Part shown: positions 8,485-16,856 of the stretch, one piece after another
Layout of the letters: every line of letters starts with the position of its first letter
How positions within the stretch are numbered: the first letter of the stretch is position 1
Assembly: GCF_017810075.1 (NCBI RefSeq)
Contig: NZ_JADNYK010000001.1
Coordinates: 682,001 to 746,000, forward strand
Length of the DNA: 64,000 bases
Origin: Pseudozobellia sp. WGM2
GTDB taxonomy: Bacteria > Bacteroidota > Bacteroidia > Flavobacteriales > Flavobacteriaceae
Direction: 5' to 3'
The notes under the pieces: model-generated
What the model was told of the DNA's origin: nothing
Database searches by the model: none
Seen by the model: only the letters and a program-made list of their open reading frames with translations
Position numbers and translations under genes: made by a program

Positions 8485-9435
8485 ATGAGTGCCATACCTA
8501 GTGTAGATTTACAGGATTTTGTTTCGTCCGACCCACAGAAAAAAGAAAAGTTCATTAAAGAAATTGGGGCTGCTTTTGAGAATATCGGTTTTGTTGCCCT
8601 GAGCGGACATTTCTTGTCGGACGAACTGGTAGAAAACCTGTATGCAGAAATCAAAAAGTTCTTTGAGTTGCCGCAAGCGACGAAAGACAAATATGAAATT
8701 GAGGGAATAGGCGGTCAGCGCGGGTATACTTCTTTTGGTAAAGAACATGCCAAAGGAAGAAAAGAAGGTGATTTAAAGGAGTTTTGGCATTTTGGTCAAT
8801 ATGTAGAGGATGATGCAAAATTAGAAGAGGAGTATCCGGACAACGTATCGGTAGACGAGCTTCCGAACTTTAATGAAGTAGGTAAAGAGACTTATAAAAT
8901 GCTTGAAAAAACAGCTAAATATGTATTACGGGCATTAGCGATACACCTGAATCTCGAAGAAACTTATTTTGATGATTATATTAAAAACGGGAATTCGATT
9001 CTACGCCCCATTCATTACCCGCCCATTACTTCTGAACCTAAAAATGCCGTAAGAGCCGCCGCACATGGCGACATTAACTTGATTACGTTATTGATGGGTG
9101 CCCACGGTCGAGGACTCCAAGTAAAAAACCATGAAGGGGAATGGGTAGATGCCATTGCAAAACCCGACCAGTTGATGATCAACGTGGGCGATATGCTATC
9201 TCGTTTGACCAACAACAAATTAAAATCGACCATACATCAGGTGGTGAACCCACCGAAAGAACTCTGGGGCACCTCTAGATATTCGATTCCGTTTTTCATG
9301 CATCCGATAAGCGAAATGCCCTTAAATTGCTTGGATAATTGTGTAGACAAAGACAACCCCAAGCAGTTTACCGATATCACGGCAGGTGAATTTTTGCACG
9401 AAAGGTTGATCGAGTTAGGATTGATAAAAGCCTAA
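8485..9435 (+). CDS. Isopenicillin N synthase-family 2OG/Fe(II) oxygenase
   Basis: I start this gene at ATG 8485 (316 residues) because a -7 promoter box covers the in-frame TTG at 8461. The protein has the DIOX_N region and a double-stranded beta-helix core. Iron ligands are His194 and Asp196 (HGD) and His251. The co-substrate-binding pair Arg265-x-Ser267 (RYS) is present, which suggests 2-oxoglutarate. The substrate is unknown; relatives hydroxylate or cyclise small molecules. The translation factor gene follows after 2 nt, so the two are probably co-transcribed. Confidence 0.87.
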   Translation: MSAIPSVDLQDFVSSDPQKKEKFIKEIGAAFENIGFVALSGHFLSDELVENLYAEIKKFFELPQATKDKYEIEGIGGQRGYTSFGKEHAKGRKEGDLKEFWHFGQYVEDDAKLEEEYPDNVSVDELPNFNEVGKETYKMLEKTAKYVLRALAIHLNLEETYFDDYIKNGNSILRPIHYPPITSEPKNAVRAAAHGDINLITLLMGAHGRGLQVKNHEGEWVDAIAKPDQLMINVGDMLSRLTNNKLKSTIHQVVNPPKELWGTSRYSIPFFMHPISEMPLNCLDNCVDKDNPKQFTDITAGEFLHERLIELGLIKA

Positions 9436-9437
9436 AT

Positions 9438-9767
9438 ATGGATTTGCAAGATCAACTTAAAAATCTCTTTCCAGACCACGAACCTTCTGAAGACAAGCCT
9501 TCTAAAGAGAAGAAAAGTGATATCTGGTTGCAAGACGACCCCATAATTTGCAAGTACGAAAAACGAAAAGGTAAACCGACGACTATTTTAGAAGGATACA
9601 ATGGCGCAGATAGCGACTTTAAAAAGTTGGCCAAAGAAATTAAGACAAAACTCAGTGTCGGGGGGTCGTTTAAGAACGATCAAATTATAATTCAAGGAGA
9701 TTACCGTGATAAAATCATGGACATTTTAAAGGAAAAGGGTTTTTCGGTAAAACGTGTAGGAGGTTAA
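9438..9767 (+). CDS. SUI1/YciH-family translation initiation factor
   Basis: The 109-residue protein has an acidic, charged N-terminal third and a C-terminal SUI1 (eIF1-like) domain. The domain shows GKPTTILEGY, the LAKEIKTKLSVGGS helix and turn, and the end IIIQGDYRDKI followed by GFSVKRVGG, all typical of bacterial YciH proteins. Bacterial homologues act at the ribosomal P site and influence start selection, though the physiological role is not settled. It lies 2 nt after the oxygenase gene in the same operon. Confidence 0.9.
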   Translation: MDLQDQLKNLFPDHEPSEDKPSKEKKSDIWLQDDPIICKYEKRKGKPTTILEGYNGADSDFKKLAKEIKTKLSVGGSFKNDQIIIQGDYRDKIMDILKEKGFSVKRVGG

Positions 9768-9887
9768 GCACGTCAATTTGGTACTAACGCAAACGTTTCA
9801 GTTATAAAAAATGATTTCTGTTAATTATTTTTTGTTTTTTTTGATTAAATGTTACTTTTATTAATCAATTTCTAATCCACCCTATTC

Positions 9888-10820
9888 ATGAGTTCCCTTT
9901 TGCACATCACCAACGGAGATAGCTTTACGGAGAAACTGAAATCGCTCAAACTAAAAGGAGATATCATCACTTGGCGTGAGATGCTTTGCGAGGGCAAAAC
10001 CTTGACCAATGTCGGAAGCGAATCTTTTTGGAAAGCACGATTTGAATTCTTGAACAAAAATTATAAGGTTTCGAAGTCTTGGTTTATTGAAAAAACCTTA
10101 AAAGAATACCGATCCCTTTGTAACCATAAACAACAAGACGAGATCGTACTCTGGTTCGAGTACGATCTTTTTTGTCAAGTAAATATGATTGCTGTGCTCA
10201 GTTGGCTAAAGGCAAATCGTAAATACGCCCAAATTTCATTGGTATGCAGCGGTAAAGAAGATGGTTCCGATAAGTTGTTCGGGCTTGGTGAACTTAGTGA
10301 CGAAAAACTACTTGAACTTTACAAAAATAAAATTGAACTTACGCAAGACGATATCGAATACGCCGATTACGTTTGGCAGTTGTATTGCAGTGACAACCCT
10401 ATTCGTCTAGAAAACCTCTCTGATTTCTCTGATTACCAATTTGAGTATTTACCTGAGGCATTACAGGCCCATCTACAGCGCTTTCCCAGTATTAAGAACG
10501 GACTTAATGCCATGGAAAACAATATTCTGAAAATAGGCAGGGATAAAAAACCTACATCTAAAAAAGCATTTATTTCCGAAATCCTACAAGATCAAGGTTT
10601 CTTAGGTTTTGGTGATTCTCAATACGATCGTGCCCTTACGCGAATGAAACCCCTCTTCACGGCCTTTAACCCGGTGAGGTTAAGTAGAAAAGGCAAAGAA
10701 ATTCTGGATAATAAAACCAGTTATTATGCCCGTATTCAAGATACCGATGTCTATTTAGGGGGCGCCTTAAAATATAATTTTCTATACAATACCGATTCGA
10801 GCAGAATTTTAAAGCTCTAA
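9888..10820 (+). CDS. DUF1835 domain protein
   Basis: The 310-residue protein matches the DUF1835 pattern: an N-terminal LHITNGDS strand, then DIITWREMLCEGK, and a WFEYDLFCQ segment near residue 86. The C-terminal part carries a winged-helix-like region (about 215-300). No catalytic motif is recognised and there is no signal peptide, so it should be cytoplasmic. The nucleoside phosphorylase gene starts 4 nt after its stop, so they form an operon. A T-rich tract with a TACTTTTA near-match to the -7 box precedes the gene. Confidence 0.82.
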   Translation: MSSLLHITNGDSFTEKLKSLKLKGDIITWREMLCEGKTLTNVGSESFWKARFEFLNKNYKVSKSWFIEKTLKEYRSLCNHKQQDEIVLWFEYDLFCQVNMIAVLSWLKANRKYAQISLVCSGKEDGSDKLFGLGELSDEKLLELYKNKIELTQDDIEYADYVWQLYCSDNPIRLENLSDFSDYQFEYLPEALQAHLQRFPSIKNGLNAMENNILKIGRDKKPTSKKAFISEILQDQGFLGFGDSQYDRALTRMKPLFTAFNPVRLSRKGKEILDNKTSYYARIQDTDVYLGGALKYNFLYNTDSSRILKL

Positions 10821-10824
10821 TAGT

Positions 10825-11694
10825 ATGCAATTAGAGCCTTCTGAGCTTATATTAAATGCTGACAAGAGCATTTACCACCTCAATTTATTGCCCGAAGATA
10901 TCGCAGAGACTATTATTACGGTGGGCGACCCAGACAGGGTTTCCGATGTGTCAAAGCATTTTGATACCGTTGAACTAAAAAAAGGAAAGCGGGAGTTTCA
11001 TACCCATACCGGCACCTTTAAAGGCAAAAGAATTACGGTAATTTCCACAGGAATCGGTACTGATAATATTGATATCGTTCTCAACGAACTTGACGCTTTA
11101 GCGAATATCGATTTTGACCAACGAACGATAAAAGCACAAAAAACATCCTTAGATATTATAAGAATCGGTACCTCTGGTGCCATTCAACCTGAAATACCTA
11201 TCGATTCGTTCTTAATGAGCGAATACGCTATGGGTTTCGATGGATTGCTTCACTTTTATGAAAGCCAACACGTACAGCATCAAGAGTTTTCCGATGCGTT
11301 TATAAACCACACCAACTGGCCCTCTCGAAAATCAATTCCGTATGTGGTAGGTTATGACAAAAGTTTAGGAGAAAAATTATTTTCAAATCGTATACGATTA
11401 GGGGTTACGGTAACAAATATAGGATTTTACGGCCCTCAAGGGCGAGTACTTCGCATACCTGTCGATAATGTCGCGTTGAAAGAGAAACTTCGTTCTTTCA
11501 ACTATAGAAATTACAAAATTACCAATCTTGAGATGGAAACTTCTGGTATTTATGGCCTTTCTAAATTGCTTGGGCATCGAGCGGTTTCGATGAACTGTAT
11601 TCTTGCCAACCGTGCTACAGGTAAGTTCAGTAAAAATCCCGGTTCGAGTGTAGACGGGCTTATTCAATACACCTTGAACCAGCTAGTTTCTTAA
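10825..11694 (+). CDS. Nucleoside phosphorylase (uridine phosphorylase-like)
   Basis: The 289-residue enzyme belongs to the NP-I family, which splits nucleosides with phosphate to free base and ribose 1-phosphate. Visible motifs are VGDPDRV (about 34-40), STGIGTDN in the phosphate-binding region (about 75), RIGTSGAI near 113 and the ribose-binding NLEMETSGIYGL near 234. The M-E-T-S segment and overall length favour uridine phosphorylase. A 14-bp palindrome, AATCGTATACGATT, lies inside the gene at 11386-11399. It follows the DUF1835 gene by 4 nt. Confidence 0.88.
   Translation: MQLEPSELILNADKSIYHLNLLPEDIAETIITVGDPDRVSDVSKHFDTVELKKGKREFHTHTGTFKGKRITVISTGIGTDNIDIVLNELDALANIDFDQRTIKAQKTSLDIIRIGTSGAIQPEIPIDSFLMSEYAMGFDGLLHFYESQHVQHQEFSDAFINHTNWPSRKSIPYVVGYDKSLGEKLFSNRIRLGVTVTNIGFYGPQGRVLRIPVDNVALKEKLRSFNYRNYKITNLEMETSGIYGLSKLLGHRAVSMNCILANRATGKFSKNPGSSVDGLIQYTLNQLVS
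11386..11399. repeat. 14-bp palindrome AATCGTATACGATT (copy inside the phosphorylase gene)
   Basis: Perfect palindrome, identical to copies at 7736-7749 (inside the E1 gene) and 13809-13822 (intergenic). The 12-bp core also occurs at 2477-2488, and a one-mismatch copy lies at about 46929-46942. Confidence 0.8.
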
Positions 11695-11736
11695 ATTACT
11701 TAACTATTAATTTAAATTTATAAATGCCACATTCGT

Positions 11737-11744
11737 TATTTTTG
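11737..11744 (+). promoter_or_regulatory. -7 promoter box TATTTTTG of the polyphosphate kinase gene
   Basis: Exact TAnnTTTG match ending 7 bp before the ATG at 11752, which would give an almost leaderless transcript. No clear -33 TTTG is seen. Confidence 0.55.
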
Positions 11745-11751
11745 CCATTCT

Positions 11752-13776
11752 ATGAATGACAAATTGTATAAGCATCGAGACATAAGCTGGTTGAGTTTTA
11801 ATGGTCGAGTGCTACAAGAAGCCCAAGACCTCAGGAATCCACTTTACGAACGCATCAAGTTTTTGGCTATATTTTCATCAAATCTTGATGAATTCTTTAG
11901 AGTTAGGGTCTCCAAACTACGACAGATCAAAAAAGTCGATAAATCCATTCGTAAAAAGCTCAAACTTAAACCGACCAAAACCCTCAAACATATAATTTCT
12001 ACGGTAGAGAGGCAACAAGAGCTGTTTGGTGACATTTTCAAGAACCAAATCGTTCCTGAACTTAAGAATAATCAAATTTATTTAATAGGAAAGGAAGATT
12101 ACGATGCGGACCAAGAAAACGAGATGCATACCTATTTTAAAGACCAAGTGTTCGATAAATTGGAAATTATAGAATCGAAATTCGGAGAGATTCCTTTTCT
12201 GGTCAACAATGAACTTTACTTTTATGTTCGCTTTACGGATGCCTCAAGCAGCTTTGTTTCCATTCCAACCAATAAAATTGACCGTTTTGTAACACTCTCC
12301 TCAAAAGGTGAATCGAGATACATCACTTTTTTAGATGATATAATCGCGAACGAGTTGCATAACTTGTTCAAAAATAAAGATATAGCATCTTTTTTTGAAG
12401 TAAAACTTTCACGTGATGCCGAGCTTTATTGGGAAGATAACTTCGATGGCGATATAGCCCAACAAATCGAAGACTCGCTATCACAACGGCAAATCGGCCA
12501 ACCCACTCGCCTACTCTATGATTTTCGTATGGATGAGGAAGCCAAAAGAAGCCTACGGGAACTTCTAGAATTGGGTAAGGTAGACATGTTCCCTGGTGGA
12601 AAATATCATAATTACAGTGATTTTATGGGTTTTCCTGACCCTACAAATAATGAGGCGTTGCATTTTGACCCCTTGCCCCCCTTGCCCCACCCTGTTTTAA
12701 GTGAACCGAAAGATTTCTTTAAGAAAATTAAAGAAAGAGATCAGTTACTTCATTTTCCTTATCACAGCTTCGAGCCTGTGCTCGACTTTCTTGAAACTGC
12801 CGCAAATGACCCAAAGGTAAGTTCTATCAAGATTTCGTTGTACCGTATCGCCAAAGACTCATTGCTTGCACACTCGTTGCTTAAAGCGCTTAAAAACGGT
12901 AAAGAGGTGATGGTGTTCGTGGAACCAAAAGCGCGTTTTGATGAAGCCAATAATCTTGATTGGAGCAAAAAATTGAAGAAAGAAGGTGCAAAGGTGTACC
13001 ATAGTGACCTTGAAATTAAGGTGCACAGCAAAATTATGATGGTCAATCGGCTTGAGAACGATAAGGTAATATCTTATGCGTATATCAGTACGGGAAACTT
13101 CAATCGAAAGACCTCAAAAATTTATGCGGACCACGGACTTTTTACTGCGCACAGCAAAATAACCACCGAACTTGCCCATGTTTTCGAGGTGCTGGAGCGT
13201 AAACGCTTAGCGCCGGTCAACAAACATTTGATGGTCTCTCCATTCTCCACTAGAACAAGTTTTACGGAACTTATTGATGGTGAAATCAATAATGCCAAAA
13301 AGGGACTCTTCGCAAGCATTCAGGCCAAAATGAACAGTTTACAAGATCAAAGAATAATCGATAAACTTTATCAAGCTGCTCGCGCAGGGGTTCAGATACG
13401 ATTAATGGTACGTGGTTTTTGCTGTCTGGATATGGGCACCCAAGGTATTTCCGAAAACATAAAAATCACTAGCGTTGTCGATCGCTTTTTAGAACACGGT
13501 CGTATCTATCGTTTTGAAAATGCTGGAAAACCAAAAATGTATATCGGATCAGCGGATTGGATGACCCGAAACCTTGACCGCCGTATCGAAGTGCTCACGC
13601 CCATATACGATGATGACATTTTTGAAGAGTTGGGCCATATTCTCGACCTACAATTTTCCGATAATGTAAAGGCGAGATTGGTGAACGAAGAAGAATCCAA
13701 TGTTTATGTAAGTCAGGGGAACGAAGAATTAAGGTCACAGTATGCTATCTACCATTATTTAAAATCGAAATCCTGA
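11752..13776 (+). CDS. ppk1: Polyphosphate kinase 1
   Basis: The 674-residue enzyme transfers the gamma-phosphate of ATP onto polyphosphate chains, reversibly. All regions are present: an N-terminal all-helical domain with FSSNLDEFFRVRV near 41-53, a middle domain, and two phospholipase-D-like C-terminal domains. The His that becomes phosphorylated in this family corresponds to His425 in KVHSKIM. A second conserved His is in RFLEHGRIYRFEN. IKISLYRIAKDS and VEPKARFDEANN are signature segments. Length is normal for Bacteroidota. It is monocistronic; no exopolyphosphatase gene adjoins. Confidence 0.95.
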   Translation: MNDKLYKHRDISWLSFNGRVLQEAQDLRNPLYERIKFLAIFSSNLDEFFRVRVSKLRQIKKVDKSIRKKLKLKPTKTLKHIISTVERQQELFGDIFKNQIVPELKNNQIYLIGKEDYDADQENEMHTYFKDQVFDKLEIIESKFGEIPFLVNNELYFYVRFTDASSSFVSIPTNKIDRFVTLSSKGESRYITFLDDIIANELHNLFKNKDIASFFEVKLSRDAELYWEDNFDGDIAQQIEDSLSQRQIGQPTRLLYDFRMDEEAKRSLRELLELGKVDMFPGGKYHNYSDFMGFPDPTNNEALHFDPLPPLPHPVLSEPKDFFKKIKERDQLLHFPYHSFEPVLDFLETAANDPKVSSIKISLYRIAKDSLLAHSLLKALKNGKEVMVFVEPKARFDEANNLDWSKKLKKEGAKVYHSDLEIKVHSKIMMVNRLENDKVISYAYISTGNFNRKTSKIYADHGLFTAHSKITTELAHVFEVLERKRLAPVNKHLMVSPFSTRTSFTELIDGEINNAKKGLFASIQAKMNSLQDQRIIDKLYQAARAGVQIRLMVRGFCCLDMGTQGISENIKITSVVDRFLEHGRIYRFENAGKPKMYIGSADWMTRNLDRRIEVLTPIYDDDIFEELGHILDLQFSDNVKARLVNEEESNVYVSQGNEELRSQYAIYHYLKSKS

Positions 13777-13808
13777 TTCTATATATATAAAATAGAGGGT
13801 TATCGAAT

Positions 13809-13822
13809 AATCGTATACGATT
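13809..13822. repeat. 14-bp palindrome AATCGTATACGATT (intergenic copy)
   Basis: This is the only intergenic copy of the recurrent palindrome. It lies about 75 bp upstream of the -7 box of the next gene. Confidence 0.75.
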
Positions 13823-13894
13823 TAATATTTAAATTTATACGCAATGCGTTAGCTATTCAATTGATATTCGATTCCATTTACTTCATCTTTCGTT

Positions 13895-13902
13895 TATCTT
13901 TG
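13895..13902 (+). promoter_or_regulatory. -7 promoter box TATCTTTG
   Basis: Exact TAnnTTTG match, 49 bp before the ATG at 13952. Confidence 0.6.
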
Positions 13903-13951
13903 ATGTAGTTTACTTTAATAAAGTTAGTATTTATCAAATTTTATTGTTTTC

Positions 13952-14806
13952 ATGAAAAAAGTTAGAATAGTTGGCGTTCCCGAACACTTTAATCTACCAT
14001 GGCATATGGCTATCGAAGAAGGGGCTTTTGAAGATAAAGGTATCGATTTGCAATGGACGGAGGTTCCCGAAGGAACTGGTAAAATGTGTCAAATGCTGCA
14101 GAACGAAGAAACCGATCTGGCCATAATTCTTACTGAAGGTATCGTGAAAAGCATTGTCGAGGGCAATGCCGCAAAAATCGTTCAAGGTTATATCGCTACT
14201 CCTTTGTACTGGGGAATTCACGTTGGCGCCCAAAGCGATTTTCAATCCATCTCACAACTTAACTGTGCTTCGGCGGCTATCAGCAGATTTGGTAGTGGAA
14301 GCCACCTGATGGCGGTCGTAAATGCCCGAAATGAGGGGTGGGATGCATCTAACCTTTCATTCGAGGTCATCAATAACCTCGATGGGGCGATTGAAGCGTT
14401 GACTACCGGAAAGGCCGATTACTTCATGTGGGAGCATTTTACCACTAAACCTTTGGTCGATAACGGCACCTTTAGAAGACTGGGCGATTGCCCTACCCCA
14501 TGGCCTTGTTTTGTTATAGCGGCAACCGATAAATTCATTACAGAACAAGAAGGTACACTTAAACATATCTTGAACACCATTAACGGCTATACGGGGGAAT
14601 TTAAACAAATACCAAGTATAGACCGAACATTGGCCAATCGCTACGACCAAAAAACTGAGGATATTAAAGAATGGCTTGCCATGACCCATTGGACCCAAGC
14701 TCAAATCGATAGCATGACCGTTAACGAGGTACAGAACACCTTACACTCCCTTGACCTGATTCCTGAAAAGGTTTCGAATGAAAAAATACTTAAATCCTTT
14801 GCTTAG
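13952..14806 (+). CDS. Cytosolic substrate-binding-fold protein (CA3427/NMT1-like)
   Basis: The 284-residue protein has the two-lobe layout of type 2 periplasmic binding proteins of the NMT1/THI5/SsuA group. The start FNLPWHMAIEEGAFEDKGIDL is typical, followed by a DLAIILTEG hinge region and a GKADYFMWEHFTTKPLV segment. It has no signal peptide or lipobox, and no permease or ATPase gene is nearby. It therefore probably works in the cytoplasm as a binding protein or enzyme. From memory it resembles the family defined by Candida albicans CA3427. The ligand is unknown. Confidence 0.75.
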   Translation: MKKVRIVGVPEHFNLPWHMAIEEGAFEDKGIDLQWTEVPEGTGKMCQMLQNEETDLAIILTEGIVKSIVEGNAAKIVQGYIATPLYWGIHVGAQSDFQSISQLNCASAAISRFGSGSHLMAVVNARNEGWDASNLSFEVINNLDGAIEALTTGKADYFMWEHFTTKPLVDNGTFRRLGDCPTPWPCFVIAATDKFITEQEGTLKHILNTINGYTGEFKQIPSIDRTLANRYDQKTEDIKEWLAMTHWTQAQIDSMTVNEVQNTLHSLDLIPEKVSNEKILKSFA

Positions 14807-14922
14807 AATGGTATTAAAGCAAGTAAACTCTATTTAAAAATCAAATTTAATCCCTTGAACTAAGAATGGAGTTTTAATAGCTTAAAATGTTATAAATCAA
14901 TTAAATAAATATAAAAATTAAT

Positions 14923-15588
14923 TTACCAATTTATAGGTGCTTCTCCGTTTTGTTTAAGAATTTCATTTGCCTTGCTAAAGTGCTTGTTCCCGAACCAATA
15001 ACCTCGGTTGGCACTTAAGGGAGAAGGATGCCCAGAAGTTAGTATATGATGTTTTTGTTTGTCGATCAATGCCGCCTTCTTTTTGGCAAAACCACCCCAA
15101 AGCAGAAATATTAGCCCCTCTCTTTTATCCGACAGTTTTTTAATCACCGCATCCGTAAAGGTTTCCCAGCCCCTTTTTTGATGGCTTCCCGCTTCATGTG
15201 CCCTTACGGTTAGCGTGGCATTAAGTAGCAATACCCCCTGCTCTGCCCACCGTTCCAAATTGCCACTTTGAGGATAGGGCTTGCCCAGATCGGTTTCTAT
15301 TTCCTTAAAAATATTAATTAGGGACGGCGGATGCGCGATACCATCCTTTACGGAAAAACAGAGTCCGTTCGCCTGGCCCGGACCGTGATACGGGTCTTGA
15401 CCAATAATGACCACTTTTGTTTTATCGAACGAACTATGGTCAAAAGCCGCAAAAACATCCTTTCCCTTAGGGTAGCAAGTGTGCAGGGCATATTCCGCTT
15501 TAATGAATTGAGACAAGTTTTTAAAATACGGTTTTTCAAACTCGGTTTGCAATTGTTGTTTCCAACTTTCTTCTATGGTGACGGCCAT
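14923..15588 (-). CDS. ung: Uracil-DNA glycosylase
   Basis: The 221-residue family 1 enzyme removes uracil from DNA and starts base-excision repair. The water-activating motif GQDPYHGPG contains Asp65. The second motif, GHPSPLSANRG, supplies the catalytic His and the minor-groove loop. LLLNATLTVRAHEAGSH, the uracil-binding region, is intact. Length matches E. coli Ung closely. The gene is alone on the minus strand. Confidence 0.96.
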   Translation of the reverse strand: MAVTIEESWKQQLQTEFEKPYFKNLSQFIKAEYALHTCYPKGKDVFAAFDHSSFDKTKVVIIGQDPYHGPGQANGLCFSVKDGIAHPPSLINIFKEIETDLGKPYPQSGNLERWAEQGVLLLNATLTVRAHEAGSHQKRGWETFTDAVIKKLSDKREGLIFLLWGGFAKKKAALIDKQKHHILTSGHPSPLSANRGYWFGNKHFSKANEILKQNGEAPINW

Positions 15589-15829
15589 TGGTTGTTTTTC
15601 GTTTTCTATATTGAAATTCTGAGCCTAAAATTACTTAAAAATCGAGGAATTGATTTTAGAATGATAGCACAAGTTGTTGATATAATAGAAAATGAAATTA
15701 GCTGTTATATATATCTTAGATGATGGCACGGTAAACTATAGATTCGTACAATGTTGCTCTATTATAGAAGTTGAATTTTTTTGAATCTGAGAATATTTGG
15801 AATAATGATTGATAAAAGAATTAATATAG
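15589..15829. other. Non-coding stretch between ung and the toxin-tail island
   Basis: This AT-rich stretch has no supported gene. It ends at a GC-rich palindrome. I see no clear promoter for ung or for the downstream fragment. Confidence 0.5.
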
Positions 15830-15853
15830 GGCACGAGCAAGGATGCTCGTGCC
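15830..15853. repeat. GC-rich palindrome at the left edge of the accessory island
   Basis: Perfect 10-bp inverted repeat: GGCACGAGCA at 15830-15839 and TGCTCGTGCC at 15844-15853, with a 4-nt loop. It stands out from its AT-rich surroundings. A degenerate relative lies at 16570-16594. It overlaps the first codon of the toxin-tail fragment. Confidence 0.8.
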
Positions 15854-15995
15854 AGCAGGGGAACAATATGATCAAATGACCAAAGAGACTTTCAATGGTG
15901 GTGCTGAACAGATTGAGTTTTTGGAAGACTTAGGTAATGGCAATTGGAAAAACTATTTTGATGAAAATAGTGTCGAAACCTTTAACCTAAACTGA
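15843..15995 (+). pseudogene. 50-codon fragment, possible C-terminal tail of a polymorphic toxin
   Basis: An open frame of 50 codons begins at an ATG inside the palindrome at 15830-15853 and ends at TGA 15993-15995. The stop overlaps the next start as TGATG. The peptide is acidic and aromatic-rich, with ETFNGGAEQIEFLED and then NGNWKNYFDENSVETFNLN. It looks like the end of a longer protein joined to a repeat, not a complete gene. The arrangement, a short displaced C-terminus coupled to a small cytoplasmic protein gene, is typical of orphan toxin-tip/immunity cassettes of Rhs-type systems. I do not recognise the domain. It could also be a genuine small ORF. Confidence 0.4.
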
Positions 15996-16555
15996 TGGAA
16001 ATTAAAAATATCAAGTACTCCAATAAAGAGTATATTGAAAATGGGAATTTTGAAGAAGGAAAACCATTAATTAGTTATCTAGGATTATCCAGTGAAGGGG
16101 GATTCATTTCCCATCCTTTAATTAATGATATACAAGGTGTTAGTTGGGAATATCAAAAAGAAAATGGAGATTTAAATAAAGTGGAGATTTTTGAAAAAGA
16201 AAATAATCTATTTGCGTACCCTTCCCCAAACATGAAATATATGGTCGTCCTGTTCGATAGAAAATCGGAGTACCATACACACCCAAATAACCTGGTGGTA
16301 TTTTATGCCAATGGAGAAGAAAAGCAGGTAATCAGCGTGCCTGAATTAATCTCAGATCAAGCCAGAAAAAATGCTTTAAATCCTTTTGGAGAAGATAAAG
16401 AGGGAAGCTTTGAAAATATTTGGTGGTATAAAAAAGAAAATGAAAAAAAGATGGCAGTAGATATTCATTTTGCATGGGATAATACGGAAACAAGGGAGTT
16501 TGACCCGGAAACAGGTCAATTTGGCAATGTAATCGGAGTTTCAGGAAGGTTTTAG
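15995..16555 (+). CDS. Hypothetical protein, candidate immunity protein
   Basis: The 186-residue protein has no signal peptide or membrane segment and is rich in charged and aromatic residues. It appears mainly beta-stranded, with GVSWEYQKENGDL, YMVVLFDRK and ENIWWYKKENEKK segments and a final DPETGQFGNVIGVSGRF. No family is recognised. It overlaps the upstream fragment by one base (TGATG) and sits between two related palindromes. That setting suggests an immunity gene left with a toxin tail. Codon use is AT-richer than in the neighbouring mutS2, which fits recent acquisition. Function is inferred from context only. Confidence 0.55.
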   Translation: MEIKNIKYSNKEYIENGNFEEGKPLISYLGLSSEGGFISHPLINDIQGVSWEYQKENGDLNKVEIFEKENNLFAYPSPNMKYMVVLFDRKSEYHTHPNNLVVFYANGEEKQVISVPELISDQARKNALNPFGEDKEGSFENIWWYKKENEKKMAVDIHFAWDNTETREFDPETGQFGNVIGVSGRF

Positions 16556-16569
16556 GCTGCCCCCCACTA

Positions 16570-16594
16570 GCGCAAGCGTCACGCCCGTACCAAC
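16570..16594. repeat. Degenerate copy of the island-edge palindrome
   Basis: GCGCAAGCG, a short spacer and ACGCCCGTACCAAC resemble the left-edge palindrome and its flank (TGCTCGTGCCAGC) in the same orientation. The two copies bracket the toxin-tail/immunity pair. Confidence 0.45.
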
Positions 16595-16653
16595 AGTACA
16601 AAAGGTAAAGGCAAGGATTTATAATGAGTAGAAAGCAACAAAAAAACACCCCT

Positions 16654-16733
16654 GTAAAAACCGTTTTGGTTTTTACTGTCCCCTCAAGGGGACAATTGAT
16701 ATCCCCCCTTTGAAGGGGTGCCCGCAGGGCGGG
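16654..16733. repeat. Tandem array of four hairpins (REP/MITE-like)
   Basis: Four inverted repeats follow each other. GTAAAAACC/GGTTTTTAC at 16654-16676 is a perfect 9-bp repeat. TGTCCCC/GGGGACA is at 16677-16694. CCCCTT/AAGGGG is at 16705-16718. CCCGC/GCGGG is at 16721-16733. The first may act as a terminator for the upstream gene. The run of adjacent palindromes resembles dispersed flavobacterial intergenic repeats. The rest of 16556-16856 holds the degenerate palindrome, a short unsupported open frame to 16641 and the mutS2 promoter. Confidence 0.6.
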
Positions 16734-16830
16734 ACATGTATTAATTTATAACAGAAGACCCGAACGATACTAAGATAAGTCTTTCACTCCCCAATTCTTA
16801 AAGAAAACCCTACTTTTCAGCTTCAATCCT

Positions 16831-16838
16831 TACCTTTG
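16831..16838 (+). promoter_or_regulatory. -7 promoter box TACCTTTG of mutS2
   Basis: Exact TAnnTTTG match 18 bp before ATG 16857. It covers the in-frame TTG at 16836, which excludes that codon as the start. Confidence 0.7.
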
Positions 16839-16856
16839 CCTCCGATTTTAAGCAAT

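Noticed and set aside
16332-16649. 105-codon open frame on the minus strand
   Set aside because: It runs antisense to the candidate immunity gene, has low-complexity composition and no family features.
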